Under the pieces are notes generated by a model. That model made no database searches and had not been told where the DNA came from. It worked only from the letters and a program-made list of their open reading frames with translations. A DNA stretch of 64,000 nt from Reyranella sp. Its GTDB lineage: Bacteria > Pseudomonadota > Alphaproteobacteria > Reyranellales > Reyranellaceae. Location of the stretch: positions 62,001 to 126,000 of the forward strand of contig NZ_JAFKJN010000019.1 of the NCBI RefSeq assembly GCF_017305915.1, read 5' to 3'. Every line of letters starts with the position of its first letter. The stretch's first letter is position 1. Positions 33,537 to 41,761 of the stretch are shown piece by piece. The position numbers and the translations under genes are program-made.

Positions 33537-35638
33537 CCGCCGGCCACCGGCTGGTGCGCCGCCTTGGCGACGTGGGCCAGCATATGGCGCGCGACCGGGT
33601 CGTTCGGGAATTCCGCCTGCACCGCCTCGTAGCGTCGCAGCGCCTCGACCGAATCGCCGTCCGCCATCGCCGACCAGGCGGCGGCCGTGAGCCGGCACAG
33701 CCGGGCATCGTCGGCGCCGGCGGCGAGCTCCGCATCGTTGCTGCCGGCGATGCCCAGCAGCTCGTGCACCAGGAACCGGCCGCTGCGACCGCGCACCGAC
33801 GACAGCTCGATCGGCCGCGAGACGACCCGATCGCCGACCTGGGCGAGGACGGCGTCGCTGATGCAGATCGTGGTGCCGAACTGCTTGTTCAGGCCCTCGA
33901 CGCGCGAGGCGATGTTCACGCCGTCGCCCATCACCGTGTAGCTCAGCCGCTGCGACGAGCCGACATTGCCGACCACGACGTCGCCGCAATGGATGCCGAT
34001 CCGCACCCGCATCGGCTTGCGGCCGGCCGCCGCCCATTCCACGCCCAGCCGCGCCATGCGATGGCGCGCCCTGAGCGCCGCCCGGCAGGCATGGAAGGCA
34101 TGGTCGTCGAGCGCGGCCGGGGCGCCCCAGAAGGCCATCACCGAATCGCCGATGAACTTGTCGATCGTGCCCTGCTCCTCGGCCACCGCCGCGGTGACGT
34201 TCTCGAAGTAGCACGAGGTCTGCTCGGTGAGCTCGGCGGGCGGAAGCTGCTCGGCCAGGGTGGTGAAGCCCTCGACGTCGCTGAACAGCACCGTCATGAA
34301 GCGCTGCTCGACCTCGGGCTGCAGGGGCTTGCCCGAATCGATCAGGCGGCGGACCAGACCGACCGGCACGAACACCGCAAACGAGCGCAGCGCGTTGTCG
34401 AGCAAGGCGGTGGCACGCTGGAGCTGGGCGATCTCGTGGATGCGCGAGCCTGTCGGCAGGCGCTCGGGGAACGACAGGCGGCGGATGCCCTGGATCGCCT
34501 CCGACACGACCTTGATCGGCCGCGACATGCGCCTGGCCAGGACGTAGATCAGCACGCCCTCGACGAGCGCCAGCGCCACCATCATCCACAGCAGCTCACG
34601 GTTGGTCTGCTTCAGGCCGCTGACGAAGTCGTCGGTCGGCGTCACGACCAGCACCTCCCAGTCCTTGCCGAAGTCGGACGGAAAGCCCGAGAACGCCGCG
34701 ATGTACTCGTTGCCCCGGCTTTCGAAGATGAAGCGGTCGCGGCCCAGCCGCTGGCCGCGCCGCTGCACCGCCTCGACGACCTGAGGCTCGTCGAGCTGGG
34801 TCAGGTTCGTCACCCGGATGACGCCGCCGTCGTGGCGCACCCCTTCGGCCTCGATCGGATGGGCGATGACGTCGCCCATCTGGCGGGCGATCACGGTGAT
34901 GCTGTTGCGGCTGGCCTTGTGGGTGTCCAGGAACCGTGACATCGCGGTGAGGGTGATGTTGGCCGAGGCGACACCGACGAACTTGCCGCCGATGTGGATT
35001 GGGTAGCCGAGCGAGATGATGGGATAGCCGGTGTCGGGATTGATCGTCGGATCGGCGACGCCGAGCCCGTTGTTCGCCTGGGCCATGCGATACTGGGTGA
35101 GCGTTCGGACGTCGAGGTCGGACTCCGCATCGTAGCCGCCGATCGGCTGCGGCCAGGTCTCGAAGAAGGTGCGGTGGCGCTGGCGCGGCACGACGTCGAA
35201 CGGATCGACCCAGCTCGAATGCCAGTTGGCGCGCGGCGGAATGCGCGGATCGCTGCGCCGGCGATCGGCGTCGATGCGCGTCACGACGCGGTGGTAGCCG
35301 TCCTCGAAGCTGACATAGAGCGCGTCGATCTGGTTGGCCGAGACCAGCGCCTGGTAGAGGACGTTGCGGCTCTCCTCGCTACGGAAGAAGGCGGGCTGCG
35401 CACCGGCCATCCCGGCGACCAGCCGCAAGGTGGCGCCGACCGGCTCGAGGAAGTTCGTGGTCATGATGATCGCCTCGTCGCGCGCCCGGTCGATGAAGCG
35501 GTTGGACAGGTTGTGCAGATTGCGGGCGTTCTCCCGGTAGCTGAACGCGATCACCAGCCCGAGCGACGGCAGGATCAGCAGCACGAAGAGCATCGTGATG
35601 CTGAGCTGCAGACTGATTTCCCGCCGCCCGCCGGACAT
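33533..35638 (-). CDS. Class III adenylate cyclase with Cache sensor and HAMP-like linker
   Basis: 701 residues. Membrane helix at about 13-32, a periplasmic double-Cache ligand domain from about 40 to 335 (EPVGATLRLVAGM, WVDPFDVVPRQRHRTF, YPIHIGGKFVGVASANITL), second helix near 350-370, a HAMP-like segment (RRMSRPIKVVSEAIQGIRRL), then the catalytic domain. Metal aspartates are in FSDVEGFT near 461 and IGDSVMAFWGAP near 505; K in TIDKFIGD and D in YTVMGDGVNIASR mark ATP rather than GTP use. The C-terminal 60 residues look TPR-like. It would make cAMP in response to a periplasmic signal. Its start appears leaderless (TCAAAT, 5 nt, ATG) and lies 56 bp from divergent guaD. Confidence 0.93.
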   Translation of the reverse strand: MSGGRREISLQLSITMLFVLLILPSLGLVIAFSYRENARNLHNLSNRFIDRARDEAIIMTTNFLEPVGATLRLVAGMAGAQPAFFRSEESRNVLYQALVSANQIDALYVSFEDGYHRVVTRIDADRRRSDPRIPPRANWHSSWVDPFDVVPRQRHRTFFETWPQPIGGYDAESDLDVRTLTQYRMAQANNGLGVADPTINPDTGYPIISLGYPIHIGGKFVGVASANITLTAMSRFLDTHKASRNSITVIARQMGDVIAHPIEAEGVRHDGGVIRVTNLTQLDEPQVVEAVQRRGQRLGRDRFIFESRGNEYIAAFSGFPSDFGKDWEVLVVTPTDDFVSGLKQTNRELLWMMVALALVEGVLIYVLARRMSRPIKVVSEAIQGIRRLSFPERLPTGSRIHEIAQLQRATALLDNALRSFAVFVPVGLVRRLIDSGKPLQPEVEQRFMTVLFSDVEGFTTLAEQLPPAELTEQTSCYFENVTAAVAEEQGTIDKFIGDSVMAFWGAPAALDDHAFHACRAALRARHRMARLGVEWAAAGRKPMRVRIGIHCGDVVVGNVGSSQRLSYTVMGDGVNIASRVEGLNKQFGTTICISDAVLAQVGDRVVSRPIELSSVRGRSGRFLVHELLGIAGSNDAELAAGADDARLCRLTAAAWSAMADGDSVEALRRYEAVQAEFPNDPVARHMLAHVAKAAHQPVAGG

Positions 35639-35643
35639 GCCCG

Positions 35644-35672
35644 ATTTGACGCCAAAGTGGCAGACCCGCCAA
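35644..35672 (-). promoter_or_regulatory. Promoter of the adenylate cyclase gene (leaderless)
   Basis: On the minus strand TTGGCG (35672-35667), a 17-bp spacer and TCAAAT (35649-35644) precede CGGGC and the ATG at 35638. Transcription should start at about the A of the ATG. No Shine-Dalgarno is present. Confidence 0.5.
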
Positions 35673-35694
35673 GGCCAATGATAGCCTCGACGGC

Positions 35695-37065
35695 ATGACG
35701 ACCCTTGGTATTCGCGGCGCGTTCTTCGATTTCGTCGACGATCCCTGGAAGCATGTCGGCCGCGAGCAGGAGGCCGCGCGCTTCCATGCCGACGGGCTGA
35801 TGGTAATCGAGGACGGCCGGATCGTCGATTTCGGCGCCTACGACAATATCGCGCCCCGCCATCGCGCGCTCGAGGTCACGCCGATCGCCGACCGGCTGAT
35901 CCTGCCGGGCTTCATCGACGGCCATATCCACTTCCCGCAAACCCGCGTGGTCGGCGCGTTCGGCGAGCAACTGCTGTCGTGGCTGCAGGTCTGGGTGTTC
36001 CCCGAGGAGCTGAAATACAAGGATCGCGCCTATGCCGCAGACGCGGCGCGTCGGTTCTTCGACAACCTACTCGCCGCCGGCACCACGACCTGCCAGGCCT
36101 TCACCACGAGCGCAGCCGAATCGGCCGAGTGCCTGTTCGACGAGGCGGCACGGCGCAACATGCGGCTGATCTCCGGGCTGACCGGCATCGACCGCTACGT
36201 GCCGGCGGACTATGCCAACACGCCGGAAGAGTTCTACCGCGAGAGCAAGCGACTGATCGGGCGCTACCACCGTCAAGGCCGCAGCCTCTACGCCGTCACG
36301 CCGCGCTATGCGCTCGGCTCCTCCCGGGCGCTGCTGGAAGCCTGCCAGAGGCTAAAGAGCGAGCACCCGGACTGCTGGGTCAACACGCACATCTCCGAGA
36401 CGCGCGACGAGATCGCCGCGGTACAGGTCGAGTTCACCGATTGTGCGGACTATCTCGGCGTCTACGAGAAGTACGGGCTGGTCGGGCCGCGCTTCACCGG
36501 CGGCCACGGCATCTGGCTGACGGAGGACGAGTTCGGCCGCTTCTCGCGCAGCGGCGCGGCGATCGTGTTCTGTCCCTGCTCCAACCTCTTCCTGGGCAGC
36601 GGCCTGTTCCGGATCGGCCGTGCCACCGACCCGCGCTCGCGCGTGCGGCTCGCCTGGGGCAGCGACGTCGGCGCGGGCAACCGCTTCTCCCTGCTCGGCG
36701 CGCTCGACGAAGGCTACAAGATCGGCATGTGCAACAACGCGGCGGTGACCGACGCGGCCGAGGCCGAGCGCAACAAGATCTCGCCCTATCGCGGCTTCTG
36801 GTCGATCACCCTGGGCGGCGCCGAGGCGCTCTACCTCGACGAATGGGTCGGCAACTTCGAGCCCGGCAAGGAGGCCGACTTCGTCGCGCTGGACTGGACG
36901 GCCGGTCCGTCGGCCCTCGCCTGGCGCCAGTCGCTGGTCGGTGACCGGCCGCGCACCGTCGAGCAGGCGGCCGACCTGCTGTTCGGCCTCATGATGGTGT
37001 CGGACGACCGCTCCGTCGACGAGACCTGGGTGATGGGCAAGCGGCTTTACAAGAAGGGGGAGTAA
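35695..37065 (+). CDS. guaD: Guanine deaminase
   Basis: 456-residue zinc amidohydrolase that converts guanine to xanthine in the cytoplasm. The metal motif H77-x-H79 sits in PGFIDGHIHFPQT, the guanine-deaminase version; further ligands are H in NTHISETRDE near 228, H in GHGIWLTEDEF near 268 and D in WGSDVGAGNRFS near 323. Length is normal. TAGCCT ends 7 nt before the ATG, with no Shine-Dalgarno. The next gene starts 4 bp after its stop, so the GST-like protein is likely on the same mRNA. Confidence 0.95.
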   Translation: MTTLGIRGAFFDFVDDPWKHVGREQEAARFHADGLMVIEDGRIVDFGAYDNIAPRHRALEVTPIADRLILPGFIDGHIHFPQTRVVGAFGEQLLSWLQVWVFPEELKYKDRAYAADAARRFFDNLLAAGTTTCQAFTTSAAESAECLFDEAARRNMRLISGLTGIDRYVPADYANTPEEFYRESKRLIGRYHRQGRSLYAVTPRYALGSSRALLEACQRLKSEHPDCWVNTHISETRDEIAAVQVEFTDCADYLGVYEKYGLVGPRFTGGHGIWLTEDEFGRFSRSGAAIVFCPCSNLFLGSGLFRIGRATDPRSRVRLAWGSDVGAGNRFSLLGALDEGYKIGMCNNAAVTDAAEAERNKISPYRGFWSITLGGAEALYLDEWVGNFEPGKEADFVALDWTAGPSALAWRQSLVGDRPRTVEQAADLLFGLMMVSDDRSVDETWVMGKRLYKKGE

Positions 37066-37069
37066 CCAG

Positions 37070-37825
37070 ATGCCCGTGACATACCTCAGCACCGACGAGG
37101 CGATCGCCCGGCCCGGCCTGCGCATGGTCGTGGTCGGCAACGTGCCGAGCCCGTGGGGCGAGGCCGCCAAAGGCATTTTCCATATCAAGGACCTCGACTG
37201 GATCGGCGTGCGGCTGGCCTACGACGACGATGCGCAGCGCCAATGGGCCGGCCAGCGCAGCGGCCCGATCGCGATTTATGACAAGGAGCCGCCGCGCGCC
37301 GGCTGGGCGGAGATCCTGCTGCTCGCCGAGCGGCTGGCGCCCGAGCCCGCCCTCGTGCCGGCCGATGCCGCGGAGCGCGCGACGATGTTCGGCCTGGCGC
37401 ACGAGATCTGCGGCCAGGAAGGCCTCGGCTGGACGCGCCGTCTGCAGCTCATCCGGGCCGGCGGCTTCGGCCCGCGCGCCGGCCAGTATCTCGCGCGCAA
37501 GTACGGCTACAGCCCGGCCACCGGCGCTGCTGCCGCGGCGCGAGTCGCGGCCTTGTTGCGCATGCTGGCGATGCGGCTCGAAGCGCAGCGCCGGTCGGGT
37601 AGCCCCTACTATCTCGGCGCGGCCCCCACGGCCGTCGACGTCTACAGCGCGACCTGCATGGCGCTGTTCCGGCCGCTGCCGCCGGAGCACTGCCCGATGG
37701 ACGAGGCTTTGCGGGACGCCTTCTCGATGCCTGAGCCGGCGATCGATGCCGCGCTCGATCCGATCCTGATCGAGCACCGCGACATGATGTATGCCCGGCA
37801 CCTCGAGCTGCCTTTGTCCCTCTAA
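37070..37825 (+). CDS. Glutathione S-transferase-like protein
   Basis: 251 residues with a thioredoxin-like N-terminal half and an all-helical C-terminal half, as in GSTs. It opens MPVTYLSTDEAIARPGLRMV and reads SPWGEAAKGIFHIKDL near residue 28, where GSTs have S-P-x-x-x-x-v-x; the usual catalytic serine or cysteine is followed by P-W-G-E. YLGAAPTAVDVYSATCMALF near 183 resembles the N-capping motif of GST helix 6. It begins 4 bp after guaD, so co-transcription is likely, although a link to purine breakdown is not obvious. The GST label is moderately sure. Confidence 0.65.
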   Translation: MPVTYLSTDEAIARPGLRMVVVGNVPSPWGEAAKGIFHIKDLDWIGVRLAYDDDAQRQWAGQRSGPIAIYDKEPPRAGWAEILLLAERLAPEPALVPADAAERATMFGLAHEICGQEGLGWTRRLQLIRAGGFGPRAGQYLARKYGYSPATGAAAAARVAALLRMLAMRLEAQRRSGSPYYLGAAPTAVDVYSATCMALFRPLPPEHCPMDEALRDAFSMPEPAIDAALDPILIEHRDMMYARHLELPLSL

Positions 37826-38015
37826 GGCGACTTATCCACAGAAGCGCGGACGGGGGGTGGCGGGAGCGGGCCGGGCCGAGGCCGCTGGCGTCAACCGGGC
37901 GATGTCGAGGGCGCCAACCGTGGAAGATCGGCGCCCTCGTCCCTCGCGGGAAGGTCGGTTGCAGAGTTCCTCCCAGAAGGACTTCCGCTCAGGTGCCGTC
38001 CGCTACCTACCGACG

Positions 38016-38180
38016 CTACTTCATCGTGCTCGCAACGTTGCTCAGCACCGCGTTGACCTTGGTGCCGACGCTGCCCATCGCGGTGATAGCGGCGACGGCG
38101 ATCAGCGACGCGATCAGGGTGTATTCGATCGCGGTGGCACCCTCTTTGGCTTTCATCAGACGACGGAAAATCGACAGCAT
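38016..38180 (-). CDS. Flp-family type IVb pilin, orphan
   Basis: 54 residues, read directly from sequence: MLSIFRRLMKAKEGATAIEY, then a hydrophobic helix TLIASLIAVAAITAMGSVG and VLSNVASTMK. This is the Flp pilin pattern: a short basic leader ending in G, cleavage G/A before TAIEY with the conserved E and Y, then one membrane helix. GGAG lies 9 nt before ATG 38180. Flp pilins form Tad pili for surface attachment. No cpaA-F, tad or rcp genes are in the window. Upstream are two direct-repeat sites like those around the two-component system. Confidence 0.9.
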   Translation of the reverse strand: MLSIFRRLMKAKEGATAIEYTLIASLIAVAAITAMGSVGTKVNAVLSNVASTMK

Positions 38181-38283
38181 GGGTATCTCCAAATCAAATG
38201 GCTTTCAGAGAAATCGCCGATGTCTGGTTTTCTCGGCGGCCACGCCCGCAATTGACGCAGCGACCCTCCACTACGCCCGTCGA

Positions 38284-38301
38284 ATTAGGAGGTGCTTAGC
38301 G
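38284..38301 (-). promoter_or_regulatory. Direct-repeat regulator site 1 (OmpR-type)
   Basis: Minus strand CGCTAAGCACCTCCTAAT: CTAAG then CTAAT, 11 bp apart. It lies about 104 bp upstream of the Flp pilin start in the same orientation. OmpR-family regulators typically bind half-sites with an 11-bp period. Confidence 0.5.
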
Positions 38302-38360
38302 AGGGGGCCGAAGGAGCGCGCGAAAGCGTATCCAATGTAGCCTCGGCTCGGCGATGGCCG

Positions 38361-38378
38361 CGCTAAGTCTACGCTAAG
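38361..38378 (+). promoter_or_regulatory. Direct-repeat regulator site 2 (OmpR-type)
   Basis: CGCTAAGTCTACGCTAAG: a perfect CGCTAAG repeated with an 11-bp period. It lies between the pilin and response-regulator starts and could serve either. Confidence 0.6.
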
Positions 38379-38593
38379 GACCGGGGCGTATTGCTGGGCG
38401 GATGGGCACCCCCAAGGCCGTGTCTCCAGCATCGCCTCGCTCCAAAAATTCACACCTGCTGCGGCAGTGTTGGCAACATTAGCCGCAGTTGCATTGGCGA
38501 CATCTGCTTGCGCGCGGGTCCGATCCGAATAGGTTCTGCAACGGGTCGGCGTGGCCAGTCATGCAGTCGCTGCCGTTCGGCAGCAGGTCAAAG

Positions 38594-39256
38594 ATGCGCG
38601 TGCTCCTGATCGAAGACGATGGAATGCTCGGTACGGCGTTGAGCCAGGCCTTGCGCGACGCGTCGCACGCCGTCGACTGGGTGCGGACAATCGAGGATGG
38701 CCTGGCGGCGGCGGAGTTGCACAGCTACGGCGCCCTGCTGCTCGACCTCAGCGTCAGCGGCGAGTCGGGCCTCGACCTCCTGCGCAGGCTGCGGGCGCGC
38801 GGCGACCAGGTTCCGGTCCTGATCATCACCGCCAGTCACGCGGTCGAGCAGCGCATCGCCGGCCTCGACCAGGGAGCCGACGACTACATCCTGAAGCCGT
38901 TCGACATGGACGAGCTGCAAGCGCGCATGCGCGCCGTCGTGCGCCGCAAGGCCGGCACGGCCGATCCGATCCTGACCAACGGCGATCTGTCGCTCGACCC
39001 CGCCGCGCACGAAGCAAGCGTTGGCGGCAAGGCGATCGTCCTGTCGCCGCGCGAGTTCTCGCTGCTGCACGCCCTGATGATCGAGCCGGGGGTCATCCTG
39101 TCGCGCAAGATGCTCGAGGAGCGCATCTACGGCTGGAACGAAGAGGTCGAAAGCAACGCCGTCGAATTCCTGATCCACGCCGTCCGCCGCAAGCTCGGGG
39201 CGCGGATCATCAAGAACGTCCGGGGGATGGGATGGATAGTGCCAAGACGCGGCTGA
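38594..39256 (+). CDS. OmpR-family response regulator (PmrA/QseB/TctD-like)
   Basis: 220 residues: receiver domain then winged helix. Phospho-acceptor is D51 in GALLLDLSVSGESG, with acidic pair ED-D at 7-9, T79 in IITA and K101 in ILKPFD. The C-terminal part reads VLSPREFSLLHALMIEPG, then YGWNEEVESNAVEFLIHAVR and IIKNVRGMGWIV, wording shared with QseB, PmrA and TctD. ATG 38594 lies after a weak AAAG site. The kinase gene overlaps its 3' end by 25 bp. PmrA/QseB proteins bind direct repeats with 11-bp period, and such sites flank this gene pair. Confidence 0.95.
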   Translation: MRVLLIEDDGMLGTALSQALRDASHAVDWVRTIEDGLAAAELHSYGALLLDLSVSGESGLDLLRRLRARGDQVPVLIITASHAVEQRIAGLDQGADDYILKPFDMDELQARMRAVVRRKAGTADPILTNGDLSLDPAAHEASVGGKAIVLSPREFSLLHALMIEPGVILSRKMLEERIYGWNEEVESNAVEFLIHAVRRKLGARIIKNVRGMGWIVPRRG

Positions 39257-40548
39257 CCGATTCGCTGCAGATCCGCCTGTCCCTGGCCGCGTCGGCCGTG
39301 ATCCTGCTCCTGGCGGCCGTTGCCGGAACGGTGTCCTTCATCGCGGCAAATCGCGACGCCTCCGAGATCCAGGACCAGCAGCTGCAGATCGTATCGCACA
39401 CCTTCGGCTTGCACGGTGTGCCGCTGCCCACCCAGCCGCAGACCGAGTACCGCCCGCCCAATATCGTGGCCGAGCCGCTGGGCGCCGGCGACGGATGGCT
39501 TCTCCGCCTGCCTGCAGACCTGCCCGACGGCCTTCACACGATCAGCGTGAACGGCGAGCCCTGGCGCGTCTTCGTGCGGACGCCCAAGATTTCCCGCCCC
39601 CGCTTCGCTGTCGCCCAGCGGACGCAGTTCGTCGCGCAAATCGCCCGCGACACGGTCATGTCGACCGCCATTCCGCTGCTCGTCCTCGCTCCCGTGCTGT
39701 GCGGCCTCATCTACGGCCTCACCCAGCGCGCGCTGAAGCCGGTGACCGCCTTGTCGCAGAATCTGGATCGGCGAGAGCCGACCGATCTCAGCCTCGTGTC
39801 GGCGTCAGGGCTTCCGCGCGAGGTGCGGCCGATCGCGACCGCCGTGAACGGCATGATCGGCCGCGTCAGGAATACCCTCGAGGCGCAGCGTCGCTTCATT
39901 TCCGACGCGGCCCACGAGCTGCGCTCGCCGTTGGCCGTCCTGGCGCTGCAGGCGCAGAACCTCGAAGTCGCGCGGACGCCGCAGGAAATGGCGGAACGCC
40001 TCGTGCCCCTGCGACAGGGCCTCGCGCGCACCAGCTCCCTCCTCGAACAGCTGCTGGCGCTCGCCTATGCGCGCGCGCCCTCCGAGGCCGACAGGGAGTC
40101 GGTTCTCGTCGCCGATGCCCTGCGCTCCGTGATCGGCAAGCTGCTGCCGTTCGCCGAACGCAAGGGGATCGAATTCGACGTCCAGAACCTCATGCCGATG
40201 GCGGTCGCGGCGCGCGAGATCGATCTCGTGCTGATCCTGCGCAACGCGCTCGACAACGCGATCCGCTATTCGCCGGCCGGCACCCGCGTGCACGTGACGG
40301 CGTTCTCGACCCGTGCGGGCGTGCAGATAGAAGTGGCGGACCAGGGACCAGGCATCCCCGAAGCGGAGCGCGAGCGGATCCTCGAGCCGTTCATCCGGCT
40401 GAATGGCGGCAGCGAGAGCGGCAGCGGCCTCGGCTTGTCGATCGTGAAGGAAGTCGTGCAACGGCTCGGAGGATCGCTGGCATTGCGTGACGCGCGCCCC
40501 ACGGCTCCGAAGGGCCTGCGCATGGTGTTCACGCTGCCGGCTGCATGA
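39232..40548 (+). CDS. Two-component sensor histidine kinase
   Basis: 438-residue inner-membrane kinase that should phosphorylate the regulator encoded upstream. Membrane helices at about 17-39 and 143-165 enclose a sensor region of about 100 residues. Phospho-acceptor H228 in FISDAAHELRSPLAVL; N-box RNALDNAIRYSPAG at 337-350; G1 box DQGPGIPE at 370; G2 GSGLGLS at 397. The HELRSP form of the H-box is typical of the QseC/PmrB/TctE group. ATG 39232 is reached after CGGGGGATGG inside the regulator gene, giving a 25-bp overlap and translational coupling. The ligand is unknown. Confidence 0.95.
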   Translation: MDSAKTRLTDSLQIRLSLAASAVILLLAAVAGTVSFIAANRDASEIQDQQLQIVSHTFGLHGVPLPTQPQTEYRPPNIVAEPLGAGDGWLLRLPADLPDGLHTISVNGEPWRVFVRTPKISRPRFAVAQRTQFVAQIARDTVMSTAIPLLVLAPVLCGLIYGLTQRALKPVTALSQNLDRREPTDLSLVSASGLPREVRPIATAVNGMIGRVRNTLEAQRRFISDAAHELRSPLAVLALQAQNLEVARTPQEMAERLVPLRQGLARTSSLLEQLLALAYARAPSEADRESVLVADALRSVIGKLLPFAERKGIEFDVQNLMPMAVAAREIDLVLILRNALDNAIRYSPAGTRVHVTAFSTRAGVQIEVADQGPGIPEAERERILEPFIRLNGGSESGSGLGLSIVKEVVQRLGGSLALRDARPTAPKGLRMVFTLPAA

Positions 40549-40576
40549 AGGCTGCAAGCCCTGGGAAATCGGTTTC

Positions 40577-40594
40577 CGCTAAGTGTCTCCTAAG
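40577..40594 (+). promoter_or_regulatory. Direct-repeat regulator site 3 (OmpR-type)
   Basis: CGCTAAGTGTCTCCTAAG: CTAAG twice, 11 bp apart, the same layout as the two sites before the response regulator. It lies 29 bp after the kinase stop and 76 bp before the small gene at 40670. Confidence 0.6.
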
Positions 40595-40669
40595 CCCCGA
40601 TCCGTTTAGATGCCGGCAACGTCGCTTCGCCGACGTCGGCCCATTCCCTGTTTTGCACCATCGGTGACC

Positions 40670-40879
40670 ATGGCAGACGAAGACATGCCGCTCGAGGAGT
40701 CGCCCGCCGAGATGTTTCAACTCTCGGCCGACCGGCGGATGGTGGAGGTCACCCTGCCGCCGCTGTCGCTTCCCGGGATACCCAAACCGGTCGACATCTT
40801 CTTCGACTGGGATTTGGGCGTGGTCGAAGACATCCTGAGGCGCCTCATCGAGCTACGCTCGCGAATGGTCGGCGCCTGA
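40670..40879 (+). CDS. Small acidic hypothetical protein
   Basis: 69 residues, MADEDMPLEESPAEMFQLSA at the start, then VEVTLPPLSLPGIPKPVDIF and a C-terminal helix EDILRRLIELRSRMV. No signal peptide or membrane helix. I do not recognise a family. An upstream ATG (40610) would add 20 residues, but 40670 keeps the acidic start. A direct-repeat site at 40577-40594 suggests control by the adjacent two-component system. Confidence 0.5.
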   Translation: MADEDMPLEESPAEMFQLSADRRMVEVTLPPLSLPGIPKPVDIFFDWDLGVVEDILRRLIELRSRMVGA

Positions 40880-40894
40880 ACCGCCAAGGCTGAA

Positions 40895-41698
40895 TTAGTG
40901 GCGCCAGCCCGTGTCGGTCTTGTCGAGCTTGCGGATCAAGGCGGCGAACTCGAGATCGCCGATGCCGACGCTTGATTCCATCTCGGAGAAACGGTCCATG
41001 TCGGCACCCGACTTGGCGGCGAGGTTGTCGCCCATGACGTTGAGCGTGCCGGCCGCCGCGGCATCGAGCTGAACCTGGCAGGCGCGCTCCAGGCGGTAGA
41101 GTCGCAGGAACGCCTCCGGCACCGAGCGACCGGTAGCGAGCAGGCCGTGGTTGCGCAGCATCATCGCCTGCGCCTCGCCGAGGTTCTCAAGCAGCCGGCC
41201 GCGCTCGTCTAGGTCGAGGCTCGGGCCCTCGTAGTCGTGGTAGGCGAGCTTGCCGGTGAACGCGGTCGAGACCATCGACACCGGCAGCAGCCCTTCCTGG
41301 ATGGCGCAGACCGCCATGCCGGCGCGGGTGTGGGTGTGCATCACCACGCGATGGCGCGAGGCGTGCGCCATGTGCACCGCGGAGTGGATGACGAAGCCGG
41401 CGTAGTTCACCGGATGGGCCGAGTCGCCCATGATGTTGCCGTCGAGATCGATCTTCACCAGGTTCGAGGCGGTGACCTCGTCGTAGTTCAGCCCATAGGG
41501 ATTGATCAGGAAGTGCGGCTTGTCGCCCGGCACCTTCGCCGTGAGATGGCCGTAGATCAGCTCGGTCCAGCCGAAATGGTCGACCAAGCGGTAGGCGGCG
41601 GCGAGCTGGCGGCGCAGCACCGATTCGCCCTGCTCCGGCGGCAGCGCATAGACGTCGATTCCGGTCAGCGGCTGGTCGGCGGCGATATGCATGTCCAT
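40895..41698 (-). CDS. Class II aldolase/adducin family protein
   Basis: 267 residues. The zinc site of class II aldolases is visible: H-x-H in VVMHTHTRAGMAV near residue 126 and the third histidine in LRNHGLLATGRS near 188. YGHLTAKVPGDKPHFLINPYG near 49 gives the usual phosphate/glycine-rich region. ATG 41698 follows GGAGGATTT. Family members act on fuculose-phosphate, ribulose-phosphate or non-sugar substrates, and many alphaproteobacterial members lack a known substrate. Single gene, divergent from the methyltransferase. Confidence 0.9.
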   Translation of the reverse strand: MDMHIAADQPLTGIDVYALPPEQGESVLRRQLAAAYRLVDHFGWTELIYGHLTAKVPGDKPHFLINPYGLNYDEVTASNLVKIDLDGNIMGDSAHPVNYAGFVIHSAVHMAHASRHRVVMHTHTRAGMAVCAIQEGLLPVSMVSTAFTGKLAYHDYEGPSLDLDERGRLLENLGEAQAMMLRNHGLLATGRSVPEAFLRLYRLERACQVQLDAAAAGTLNVMGDNLAAKSGADMDRFSEMESSVGIGDLEFAALIRKLDKTDTGWRH

Positions 41699-41761
41699 GG
41701 GCAAATCCTCCGACTGCAAGCTTAAGGCGGCGCGCTATGCTGCCGCAACTGGAGGGACCGC

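Larger units (their letters stand above)
38181..38593. other. 413-bp intergenic region between pilin and response regulator
   Basis: No gene found. It separates divergent starts at 38180 and 38594 and contains direct-repeat sites at 38284-38301 and 38361-38378, listed separately. The 200 bp next to the response-regulator start show no good sigma-70 pattern that I can defend. Confidence 0.6.

Noticed and set aside
37832..37840. Perfect DnaA box TTATCCACA
   Set aside because: A single 9-mer is expected by chance about once in two windows of this size; no cluster, AT-rich unwinding region or dnaA/dnaN nearby.
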